Shown: positions 1-7,586 of the stretch, piece by piece
Layout of the letters: each line of letters starts with the position of its first letter
How positions within the stretch are numbered: position 1 is the first letter of the stretch
Source: Treponema parvum
Lineage (GTDB): Bacteria > Spirochaetota > Spirochaetia > Treponematales > Treponemataceae
Direction of reading: 5' to 3'
Assembly (NCBI RefSeq): GCF_017893945.1
Contig: NZ_CP054257.1
Location: 62,001 to 126,000, forward strand
Length of the DNA: 64,000 nucleotides
The notes under the pieces: model-generated
The model's input: the letters and a program-made list of their open reading frames with translations, nothing else
What the model was told of the DNA's origin: nothing
The model's database searches: none
Made by a program: the position numbers and the translations under genes

Positions 1-267
1 AATTTTGCTGAAAGCGGTTGAAACGATTACTTTTGAATGATTTTTTTGTTCGCGGATTATTTTTAAAGCTTCAAGCCCGGTCTTTCCCGGCATGTTTATA
101 TCAAGAATAATGATGTCGGGCTTTTCATTTAAAGCTTTGTCTACTATCATGTTTCCGTTTTCGGCTTCGATGATCTTGTTTATAGGAAGCTTCGCTTCTT
201 CTATAAAAAGCTTTAGAGCTTCGCGTTCAAGTTCTTCATCGTCCGCCAAAAGAATACTGTACGTCAT
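1..267 (-). CDS. Response regulator, receiver domain (3' part beyond window)
   Basis: Only the N-terminal 89 residues are inside the window. They form a CheY-like receiver domain: an acidic pair (D9, D10) and a probable phospho-acceptor D56 in the stretch ILDINMPG. The output domain is cut off. Receivers paired with YesM-type kinases usually carry an AraC-type DNA-binding domain, but that is inference. The start codon (265-267) overlaps the stop of the histidine kinase gene upstream, the ATGA arrangement of translationally coupled pairs, so it is the third gene of the operon that begins at 2605. Confidence 0.9.
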   Translation of the reverse strand, partial: MTYSILLADDEELEREALKLFIEEAKLPINKIIEAENGNMIVDKALNEKPDIIILDINMPGKTGLEALKIIREQKNHSKVIVSTAFSKI

Positions 268-1703
268 TTTTCTTCCTGCATAATTTTAAGTCTGATTTGG
301 ATCATTGTCCAAGATTCTTTTTCAGTTTTGCGGGTAAAAATGTCAAAAACTCTGCTGCCGCCTTTTTGCTCCGCGAATATTTCCAAACGTTTTTTTGTGT
401 TTGCAAGTCCTATCCGCTTGGAACTTACGGGATCTGCATTAAGGGATTCGTTGAATTTTTCTTTTGACATTCCTATTCCGTTGTCAAATATCCTCAGCAA
501 GGCGTAACCTTTCCGTCTTGAAACGGAAATGATGATTTTTCCTCCTTCTTCTTTAGGTTCAAGGCCGTGTATGATTGCGTTTTCTACGAGCGGCTGTAAC
601 GTCAACTTGGGCAAAAAAAGATTGCAAGCGGCTTCTTTTGAAACGTTTGACCTATATGTTATACGGTTGCCGAAGCGAAGTTTTTGAATCTTTATGTACT
701 CTTCCGTAATTTCAAGCTCTTCCTGAAAAGACACGGGAGTTCCGCTTTCAGAAAGGCTGTACCTGAGCAAAAGCGAAAGAGATTCTATCATCTGCAGAGC
801 GATTTCTTTTTTGTTTAAAGAAATTGTCCTGCTTATGCTGTTTAACGTATTGAATAAAAAATGAGGATTGGTTTGCGCCTGTAACGCTAAAAAAGTTGCC
901 TGGCTGAGAAGTTTTTGATATTCGACGTTCTTTTTTACACCGTTGACCATATTGTTGAATGCCGTTATGAGAACTCCGACGGAATTTTTAGGATTTTTAA
1001 CCGGAACTTGAATATCGAAATTGCCGGATGAAACGCATTGCGCCTGTTTTACGAGCAAAGACAGCGGTTTCGTCAAAGCCGAAGAAACATACCAATGAAA
1101 CAGAATATCTACGGCGATAATGATAAAGATAAAAAACATCGTGTAGATTTTAAGGACTTTTATGTTGCGGATGATAGTTTCGGTTTTTTCCGAAGTGTTT
1201 GTGAGAGACAGTTTTAAAAGTTCGTCCGCATAGGACTGCAGATAAGTTTGTATTTTTTCAGAATAATACAGTCTGCCGTAGTAGTCGTAGTTTCCCATGT
1301 TATAAAAAAAAGAGGCCCGGCAGCCTTCGCTGAAATAAATGTTGTGAACTTTCCGCATGCTTTGCAGCAAAAAGTAGGATTCGTCGTCCTGAGATCTGTC
1401 GCTTAATTCAAGAATTATTTTATTTGTGAGCGCTATAGAATCGTTGTATTCCGAAAGCTGAGAGCGGTTTCCCGTTTTTAAATAGTTTAAAAGAGATCGT
1501 CTGCTCTTTGAAAAACACTCTTTCATTTCTTGAATCGAATAAAAATAAGAAAGCTGATTATTGTATGAATTTGAATACGAGTCAAAATAATGTTGATTTA
1601 TCACGGTTGAAGCAAAATAAAAAACCATGATCCCTGCAAGGATGATGTTTATTTTTAAACCTACAGAAAAAACAAGCCTTTTGAAGATTTTTTTAACGTT
1701 CAT
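264..1703 (-). CDS. Sensor histidine kinase, YesM/LytS-like (His_kinase + HATPase_c)
   Basis: A membrane sensor kinase of 479 residues. Transmembrane segments lie at about 17-36 and 184-205 and enclose a roughly 150-residue extracytoplasmic sensor. A HAMP-like linker (about 205-260) follows. The phospho-acceptor is H281 in NPHFLFNTLNSI, the hallmark of the His_kinase family that pairs with AraC-type regulators. The ATPase domain shows an N-box (NAIIHGLEP, about 375) and a G-box (DNGIGMS, about 407). Its start overlaps the stop of the DctP-like lipoprotein gene by four bases and its stop overlaps the response regulator start. The arrangement suggests that the lipoprotein supplies the ligand signal. 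Confidence 0.93.
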   Translation of the reverse strand: MNVKKIFKRLVFSVGLKINIILAGIMVFYFASTVINQHYFDSYSNSYNNQLSYFYSIQEMKECFSKSRRSLLNYLKTGNRSQLSEYNDSIALTNKIILELSDRSQDDESYFLLQSMRKVHNIYFSEGCRASFFYNMGNYDYYGRLYYSEKIQTYLQSYADELLKLSLTNTSEKTETIIRNIKVLKIYTMFFIFIIIAVDILFHWYVSSALTKPLSLLVKQAQCVSSGNFDIQVPVKNPKNSVGVLITAFNNMVNGVKKNVEYQKLLSQATFLALQAQTNPHFLFNTLNSISRTISLNKKEIALQMIESLSLLLRYSLSESGTPVSFQEELEITEEYIKIQKLRFGNRITYRSNVSKEAACNLFLPKLTLQPLVENAIIHGLEPKEEGGKIIISVSRRKGYALLRIFDNGIGMSKEKFNESLNADPVSSKRIGLANTKKRLEIFAEQKGGSRVFDIFTRKTEKESWTMIQIRLKIMQEEK

Positions 1704-2605
1704 TTTATAAAGTCCTCGTAAACGGTTTTTTCTTTTTTCAGCGCGGGAAGTTTATCTTCTAAAAATTGCTTTTGCCGATGAACATAATACTTACCGGCGT
1801 CTTCGGCGCATTTGATTAAAAGATCTTTGTCCGTACTCGAAAAATCCGAAAAAACTTCGGCGCTCATCACAAAAAGATCCGGGAGAGAAATATACGGCGT
1901 TATAAGAACATAGTTGATAAACGGATATTCGTCGCCGATCAAAAAATCGCAAAGAGCCGCTTCTCTTGCGTCCATGTAGCCGTTTATGAGAGAGCCGTAT
2001 ATGTCCGCCGATATTATATTTACAGGATCGGCTTCAAGTTTTTTTATTGCGGAAATTAAAACCCTGTTTTCAAAAATGCCTATTCGCCTTTGTTTTAGTT
2101 CCGCAACGGAAGATATAAGTGTGGAATCGCTGTAAAAACATCTTAAATCGGGATGCAGAGCTCCCAGGGGAATTAGTTTTTCGGCTTGACATTCGAAAGA
2201 CAGGGAAGTTTGGTTTTCTTGAAAATAAGAAGCAATTTCTTCCGGCGAAGAGTACATTAGTTCTTGAAATTTTGAGGAAAAAGACTGAACTTTTTCAAGT
2301 AAAAAAGAAATATTAACGCGCCCTATGTCAATTCCCGCAAATTGTATTTGATCCAAAACTTCTTCTTGAGTACCGAGCTGACCGTTAAAATAAATTTTTA
2401 TGTTTATTCTTTGGCCGCTTCTTTGTTTTACGATGTCCGCAAAATATGAGCTTGCTGCGGCGCTTGGATGCTCGGAAGGCATGGGTTCTGAAAATCTGAG
2501 AACAATCTGTTTGCCGTTTTCAACGGTTTCTTTTTTACAGGAAACAAATCCCATCAAGATAAAAGCGAATGACAGTGCGTAAAACAGCCGAATAAGTTTT
2601 TGCAT
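1700..2605 (-). CDS. DctP-family TRAP solute-receptor-like lipoprotein, probable co-sensor
   Basis: A 301-residue lipoprotein with signal peptide and lipobox ending at C23 (GFVSC). The body fits the DctP fold of TRAP solute receptors: an early [16 protein letters not shown] strand, a G-x-L-G-T-Q-E-E-V stretch near residue 80, and the later domain-crossing helices. No TRAP membrane subunit is nearby. It is first in an operon with a histidine kinase and response regulator, with four-base overlaps. The likely role is therefore ligand binding for the two-component system rather than uptake. Such receptor-kinase pairings are known for TRAP regulation; the ligand (an organic acid or sugar acid) cannot be told from sequence. 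Confidence 0.82.
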   Translation of the reverse strand: MQKLIRLFYALSFAFILMGFVSCKKETVENGKQIVLRFSEPMPSEHPSAAASSYFADIVKQRSGQRINIKIYFNGQLGTQEEVLDQIQFAGIDIGRVNISFLLEKVQSFSSKFQELMYSSPEEIASYFQENQTSLSFECQAEKLIPLGALHPDLRCFYSDSTLISSVAELKQRRIGIFENRVLISAIKKLEADPVNIISADIYGSLINGYMDAREAALCDFLIGDEYPFINYVLITPYISLPDLFVMSAEVFSDFSSTDKDLLIKCAEDAGKYYVHRQKQFLEDKLPALKKEKTVYEDFIK

Positions 2606-2634
2606 TGTTTCAGTATATCATTCAAAAAGCCGCA

Positions 2635-2662
2635 TTGACAAATGTCAAGTAAAATGTAATAT
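2635..2662 (+). promoter_or_regulatory. Probable promoter of rpsD
   Basis: TTGACA at 2635-2640 is followed after 16 bases by TAATAT at 2657-2662, about 85 bases before the rpsD start. The divergent DctP-like operon starts at 2605, so the same short gap must hold its promoter as well. I see no clear one for it. Confidence 0.5.
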
Positions 2663-2747
2663 TTATCATAATTGGTACTATATCCTCAATACTAAGTACC
2701 GCGGCAAATTACTGCTTGTAAAAGCAACGATAAAAGGACTTATAACT

Positions 2748-3344
2748 ATGGCAACACGAAGAGGCCCTCGTTTTAAGGAATGTCGCCGATTGGGCGTAAA
2801 CACATGCGGTCACCCTAAAGCTCTTGACAGAGCAAAAGATCCCGCTTTTCAGAAAAGACACAAGGAATCGGAATACGGCAGACAACTTATTGAAAAACAG
2901 AAGGTAAAAGCTTATTACGGAATTTTTGAAAAACAATTGCGTAACTATTATGACAAGGCAAAAATAAAAAAAGGACAAAGGACGGGCGACTTGCTTTTGA
3001 TTACTCTGGAATGCCGTCTTGATAACCTTGTTTACCGCATAGGTTTTGCCAATTCCATCCGCATGGCTCGTCAGGTGGTAAACCACGGACACGTTCTTGT
3101 AAACGGGAAAAAAGTGGACATCCCTTCTTATTTGGTAAAAGAAGGAGACGTGATCTCTTTGCGGGAAAAATCGCAGAAGATCGAAACTTTTAAAACCAAC
3201 TTTTTGGGAACGGCGCGTTTTAATCTTCCGTACATCGAAAGAGACGAAGAAAAGCTTAGCGGAAAATTGGCAAGAATGCCGCTGAGAGCGGAATTGCCGG
3301 TAGAAATAAACGATCAGCTGGTCATAGAATACTATTCCCGCTAA
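2748..3344 (+). CDS. rpsD: 30S ribosomal protein S4
   Basis: Small-subunit protein S4 binds 16S rRNA early in assembly. The 198 residues show the N-terminal S4 domain ([13 protein letters not shown]) and the S4 RNA-binding fold at about 92-155 ([20 protein letters not shown], then [11 protein letters not shown]). Length is normal for bacteria. Only two cysteines remain in the N-terminal region, so this looks like a zinc-independent form. It stands alone, outside an S13-S11-rpoA operon, with its own promoter and a strong terminator downstream. It starts at ATG after AAAAGGA. Confidence 0.97.
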   Translation: MATRRGPRFKECRRLGVNTCGHPKALDRAKDPAFQKRHKESEYGRQLIEKQKVKAYYGIFEKQLRNYYDKAKIKKGQRTGDLLLITLECRLDNLVYRIGFANSIRMARQVVNHGHVLVNGKKVDIPSYLVKEGDVISLREKSQKIETFKTNFLGTARFNLPYIERDEEKLSGKLARMPLRAELPVEINDQLVIEYYSR

Positions 3345-3368
3345 TTATTATTTCTTATTTGAGCTTGA

Positions 3369-3417
3369 AAAGGCTGTCTTGAAGGCAAAAGAGTTCTTCA
3401 AAGACGGCCTTTTTTTT
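3369..3417 (+). terminator. Rho-independent terminator after rpsD
   Basis: A stem of about 15 base pairs (AAGGCTGTCTTGAAG at 3370-3384 against CTTCAAAGACGGCCTT at 3396-3411) runs straight into eight T residues. Confidence 0.9.
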
Positions 3418-3484
3418 GTTGCGTTATATCTAAAACCGTGTAATAATAATTTCAGAAATACTTGCAATCGAATTCAGGGAAAAT

Positions 3485-4480
3485 ATGTCGGAAGTGACGA
3501 TCTATAAAATTGCAAAAATGGCGGAAGTTTCGGCCTCGACGGTATCAAGAGTAATAAATAACTACCCTTTTGTTAAAAAAGGAACAAGGGCAAAGGTATT
3601 AAGAGTCCTCAGCGAATGTAATTACGTTCCTAATGAAACGGCCAGAAATTTGGTAAATCAGGCTACGAAGATGATAGGTATCCTTATAGCGGATATAAGG
3701 ACTACCCATCATACTGACGGAGTATATTATGTGGAACAGGAATTTTCTAAAAACGGCTATTCCTGTTTAATATACAATACCGGCACCGATCCTGAAAATC
3801 AGGCTGAATATATCCGCCTTTTAGGTCAAAAAAAAGTTGAAGCCGTAGTGTTAATGGGATCGATTTATCAAAATGAAACGGTTCAAAATGCAATAATGGT
3901 AAACATTCCTCACGTTCCCGTAGCGATATGTAACGGTTATCTTGACGGGCAAAATATCTACGGAGTTGTGGCTGACGAACGTTCCGGAGTCTGTGATTGC
4001 GTTAAGCTTTTTGCGGATAAAGGACGCAAGAACATAGCCTTTATAACAAACCATTACACTCCAAGCAATTATAATAAACTTGAAGGATTTAACGAAGGTT
4101 TTGATAAGTTTATCGGTAACGGTAGTAAGACGGTCATAGAAGCCGGAGACGCCATAGAGGATATTTTGAAAGCGACCGTAAAACTTCTTACGGAAAAACC
4201 CGAAACGGACGCGCTGCTTTATGCGGAAGATTTTCTTGCCCTAATAGGACTGCATGCGCTTTATGACATGAAACTGGAAATTCCGAAAGACGTAGCCGTT
4301 ATCGGCATTAACAACTCAAGGCACGCGGAAATAAGCAATCCGGCTCTCACCTCTTTGGATAATATGCTTTATGACACAAGCCTTATAGCCGTACGAAATC
4401 TTATTGAAGTTTTAAAAGGCGAAAGAGTAAATAAAAAAATAATGATCTGTCCTGCGATCGTAGAACGAAGCACAACTTGA
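3485..4480 (+). CDS. LacI-family transcriptional regulator
   Basis: A 331-residue one-component repressor. An N-terminal LacI helix-turn-helix (about residues 5-25, YKIAKMAEVSASTVSRVINN) and hinge precede a periplasmic-binding-protein-like effector domain from about 60 to the end (IGILIADIRTTHH, DVAVIGINNSRHAEISNPALTS). The ligand is probably a sugar or nucleoside, from the family. The next gene on the same strand is a 5'-nucleotidase 280 bases downstream with its own promoter, so regulation of that gene is possible but unproven. The ATG follows CAGGGAAAAT, a weak ribosome-binding site. Confidence 0.93.
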   Translation: MSEVTIYKIAKMAEVSASTVSRVINNYPFVKKGTRAKVLRVLSECNYVPNETARNLVNQATKMIGILIADIRTTHHTDGVYYVEQEFSKNGYSCLIYNTGTDPENQAEYIRLLGQKKVEAVVLMGSIYQNETVQNAIMVNIPHVPVAICNGYLDGQNIYGVVADERSGVCDCVKLFADKGRKNIAFITNHYTPSNYNKLEGFNEGFDKFIGNGSKTVIEAGDAIEDILKATVKLLTEKPETDALLYAEDFLALIGLHALYDMKLEIPKDVAVIGINNSRHAEISNPALTSLDNMLYDTSLIAVRNLIEVLKGERVNKKIMICPAIVERSTT

Positions 4481-4559
4481 ATTTGACTTTGCGTCTTGAG
4501 AATTTTAACCGGGCAATTAGTGTGCTCTTTACGCGCAGCTGATAAGCGGCATTTGTGCA

Positions 4560-4672
4560 GCAAACTCGAAATTCAAGCACCGCCATGGACGGCGGCAAAA
4601 TATATAAAAGCTATATTTTGAGTTTGCCAAAATTCGGTATAAACCGATGTACATGGAGGTACGTCGGTTTAT
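4560..4672. repeat. Paired palindromic intergenic elements
   Basis: Two stem-loops lie between the LacI gene and the nucleotidase promoter. The first has outer arms GCAAACTC (4560-4567) and GAGTTTGC (4620-4627), with nested CCGCC/GGCGG and AAAATATA/TATATTTT. The second pairs ATAAACCGATGTAC (4639-4652) with GTACGTCGGTTTAT (4659-4672), broken only by one wobble position. The same two motifs recur near 27.7 kb (CGAGTTTGC arms) and 54.97 kb (ACATCGGTTTATA arm), so this is a dispersed family. Confidence 0.7.
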
Positions 4673-4704
4673 GCTCGCGACTATTTAGCGGCGGCTTTTA
4701 AACC

Positions 4705-4733
4705 TTGACATCGCTTATTTGTGGGTCATAATA
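4705..4733 (+). promoter_or_regulatory. Promoter of the 5'-nucleotidase gene
   Basis: TTGACA at 4705-4710 is followed after 16 bases by CATAAT (4727-4732), or after 17 by ATAATA. Transcription would begin near 4740. That rules out the in-frame GTG at 4721 as the start and supports the ATG at 4763. Confidence 0.65.
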
Positions 4734-4762
4734 GTATTAATGAAATCATATCTGGAGGATAT

Positions 4763-6355
4763 ATGAAAGTCATAAAAAACACGGGGAAGGTGCTTGCCGT
4801 ATTTGCGGCGGCGGCGCTGTTTTTTACCGGATGCGCAAGTTCAAAGGTTTCTTCCGGGGCCGAGCAAAAGCTGGTTATACTTCACACTAACGACCATCAC
4901 GGATCCGTTTTGTCGCGTAAAGACAAAGAGGGAATAGGACAAGGCGGTCTTGCAGAACGCGCTACTTTTATTAAAATGCAGCGCGCCGAAGCTCAAAAAA
5001 CGGGAAGCGACATCCTTGTTTTGGATGCGGGCGACGTGAATACGGGAATGGCAGTTTCAAATATGTTTGCCGCTGAACCCGACATAATGGCCTATAACGC
5101 TATGGGCTACGACGCGGTAGCTTTGGGAAACCACGAGTTCGACGGAACGCTTGAAAAACTCTTAAAGCAGATAAAAATATCCAAATTCCCGTGGCTGAGC
5201 GCAAATATAAAGCAGGGTAAAAACTATCTCGTTAAACCTTACATAATAAAAAATTTTAATGGCCTTAAAGTAGGTATTTTCGGGCTGACGACGCTGCGGA
5301 CAAAGGTAATTGCAAGTCCCGATAAGTCGCTTACGTTCTATGATGAAATAAACACCGCAAAAGAGATGGTTTCTCTCCTCAGGGACAAGAAAAAAGCGGA
5401 TATAGTTATTCTCGTCGGACATTTAGGGGATGTTTTGGAAACATCGGATCAGGAAACTTCAGTTAGAGTAGCCGAAGCCGTTTCGGGAATAGATCTGATC
5501 GTTGACGGGCATTCGCACAGTTATTTTGCCGAGCCTAAGTACGTAGGGGGAACGCCCATTGTTACTTCCAACGAATGGGGAAAATACATGGGCAAGGCCG
5601 TGTTTACGGTTAAAGACAAAAAAATCACCAAGCTGGAATGGACGCCCGTAAAGATTAACGATAAGGACTTCCCTCCCGATGCTGAAATGGTCGCATTGCT
5701 TAAGCCGTATGTGGAGAGGGCCAATGCGTCTTTAAAAGAAGTGGTAATGAAAACGACTGCGGAATTCGAATTCGGAAGAAAATGGCCGCGCTATAAAGAG
5801 ATGGCAAGCGGCGATCTCTTGTGCGACGCGACGGTCGGCTATGTGAAATCCACGGGAGTTGACGTTGATTTTGCCATTCATAACGGCGGTAACATAAGAA
5901 CTTCCTTGCCCAAGGGAGATGTCACTAAAGAAAACATTGTTACCATGCTTCCGTTTGAAAACTATGTTTATGTTCTTACCTTAAAGGGAGCGGATGTAAA
6001 AGCTCTGTTTAATTTTATTCAAACGCAAAATCAGGGCGCAGGCGGATTCCCGCAGGTTTCGAAAGAAGTAAGATATACTTTGACCTATGACAGCGACGGA
6101 ACCAACGGCAGAATTTCAGATATTACGATAGGCGGTAAGCCTATCGACAACAATAAGCTGTACCGCATTGCTACAAACGACTATATGGCCGGCGGCGGCG
6201 ACGGTTACGTAGTGATGAAAAATTCCGTAGACACATACAATACTTCAATGCTGGTCAACGATGTGTTTATAGAATATGTAAAATCACTGCCTCAGCCCGT
6301 TACACCGGCAACCGACGGCCGTATTAAGATTGTAGGAGGAGCGCCTCTTCCGTAA
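4763..6355 (+). CDS. 5'-nucleotidase / 2',3'-cyclic phosphodiesterase lipoprotein (UshA family)
   Basis: An exported metallophosphoesterase of 530 residues that would release phosphate from extracellular nucleotides for nucleoside uptake. The signal peptide ends in a lipobox at C24 (FFTGC). Metal-binding motifs follow in the family order: HTNDHHG, DAGD, GNHEFD and DGHSHS. The C-terminal substrate domain shows NGGNIRTSLPKGDVT and GAGGFPQV. The start chosen is the ATG preceded by CTGGAGG; an upstream in-frame GTG at 4721 lies inside the promoter. Specificity among nucleotide monophosphates, UDP-sugars and cyclic forms cannot be decided. Confidence 0.93.
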   Translation: MKVIKNTGKVLAVFAAAALFFTGCASSKVSSGAEQKLVILHTNDHHGSVLSRKDKEGIGQGGLAERATFIKMQRAEAQKTGSDILVLDAGDVNTGMAVSNMFAAEPDIMAYNAMGYDAVALGNHEFDGTLEKLLKQIKISKFPWLSANIKQGKNYLVKPYIIKNFNGLKVGIFGLTTLRTKVIASPDKSLTFYDEINTAKEMVSLLRDKKKADIVILVGHLGDVLETSDQETSVRVAEAVSGIDLIVDGHSHSYFAEPKYVGGTPIVTSNEWGKYMGKAVFTVKDKKITKLEWTPVKINDKDFPPDAEMVALLKPYVERANASLKEVVMKTTAEFEFGRKWPRYKEMASGDLLCDATVGYVKSTGVDVDFAIHNGGNIRTSLPKGDVTKENIVTMLPFENYVYVLTLKGADVKALFNFIQTQNQGAGGFPQVSKEVRYTLTYDSDGTNGRISDITIGGKPIDNNKLYRIATNDYMAGGGDGYVVMKNSVDTYNTSMLVNDVFIEYVKSLPQPVTPATDGRIKIVGGAPLP

Positions 6356-6398
6356 GGCCTTGGCGGCTTAAGCAATGCCGGAGCCGCTTTAAATGAAT

Positions 6399-7484
6399 TT
6401 AATCTCCGAAGTTTATCCCGAGCGAACGTCCCGTAATAAGAAGAGGATCGTCGTTCGGGATATTTTTTATTTTATCCGCTATATCTTCCAGGGGAACGCC
6501 GACGATCTGTCCGTTTTGAATAGCTACGAGTTTGCCGAATTTTCCCTTTGCAAGAAAATCAGCCGCCGCGACTCCGAACTGTGTTGCAAGAACTCTATCG
6601 TAAGGCGAAGGCGTTCCTCCGCGCTGTAAATAGCCTAAAACCGTGACGCGGGATTCCAACTGGGTCAAAGATTTCAGTTCCCGTGCAACCCGGTAAGCTA
6701 TGGAATATGTCATAGCTTCCCTTTTGCTTTTTAATTCTTTTTTAGACAACAGCGCCTCTTCTTTGGTCAGCGCGCCTTCCGCTACGACGATAATGGAAAA
6801 TTGTTTACCTTCGTCGCTTCGACGTTTAACTTCTTTTGCGACGGATTTTATGTTGTACGGAATTTCAGGAATTAAGATAACATCCGCACCGCCTGCTACT
6901 CCGGAGTAAAGAGCAAGCCAGCCGGCTTTGTGACCCATAACTTCTATGAGCATTACGCGGTTATGGCTGTGCGCGGTTGTATGTATGCGGTCTACGGCTT
7001 CGGTCGCCACCTCAAGCGCGGTATGAAAACCGAAAGTTATATCCGTATGAACTATGTCGTTGTCTATTGTCTTGGGAAGGCCGATAATGTTGACGCCTTC
7101 TTTTGCAAGCAAGCTTGCCGTCGTGTTTGTTCCGTTTCCGCCAAGCACGACGAGAGCGTCAAGGTCCCATTTTTTCATATTCGCTTTTATAGCTTCAAGC
7201 GGCAAAAGTCCCGTTTGGGGATCTTTTACGGGATTTTTCAAAGGCTTGTCGCGCGACGTTCCTAAGATAGTTCCTCCCCTTGTTAAAATCCCTGAAAAAT
7301 TATTTACATGAAGTTCTTCGGCGTCTCCTTCTACAAGTCCTCTGTACCCGTTGTGTATACCCATAATCTTCATGCCGTATTGGGTTATGGCCGCTCTGCA
7401 CACTCCTCTGATAGCGGCGTTAAGACCCGGTGCGTCGCCGCCGGATGTTAAAATGCCGAACTTCTTTACTTTTATTTTTTTCAT
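6399..7484 (-). CDS. 6-phosphofructokinase
   Basis: Phosphorylates fructose 6-phosphate in glycolysis. The 361 residues show the nucleotide-binding GGDAPGLNA near the start, GGNGT at 115-119 and PKTIDND at 137-143 with catalytic D141. The two positions that separate phosphoryl donors carry Gly (ATP-like) and Lys (as in PPi enzymes). This Gly/Lys combination is known from a class generally found to be ATP-dependent. It is shorter than the long PPi-dependent enzymes of spirochetes. Single gene, convergent with the nucleotidase. Confidence 0.93.
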   Translation of the reverse strand: MKKIKVKKFGILTSGGDAPGLNAAIRGVCRAAITQYGMKIMGIHNGYRGLVEGDAEELHVNNFSGILTRGGTILGTSRDKPLKNPVKDPQTGLLPLEAIKANMKKWDLDALVVLGGNGTNTTASLLAKEGVNIIGLPKTIDNDIVHTDITFGFHTALEVATEAVDRIHTTAHSHNRVMLIEVMGHKAGWLALYSGVAGGADVILIPEIPYNIKSVAKEVKRRSDEGKQFSIIVVAEGALTKEEALLSKKELKSKREAMTYSIAYRVARELKSLTQLESRVTVLGYLQRGGTPSPYDRVLATQFGVAAADFLAKGKFGKLVAIQNGQIVGVPLEDIADKIKNIPNDDPLLITGRSLGINFGD

Positions 7485-7586
7485 GATTTAAGTATACCAA
7501 ACGGAAATACAAAAGTCAGTAACGCATACAACCTTTAAGAGTTTTATTTTTTTGCCGATATTATAAGGAGCGGTGAAATTTCTGCT

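Noticed and set aside
4721..4762. Upstream GTG start for the 5'-nucleotidase
   Set aside because: It lies at the -10 box and the extra residues precede the signal peptide; the ATG at 4763 has a good ribosome-binding site.
6399..7484. PPi-dependent phosphofructokinase
   Set aside because: The donor-site residue is Gly (GGNGT), not Asp; only the Lys in PKTIDND is PPi-like, and that pair is known from ATP-dependent enzymes.
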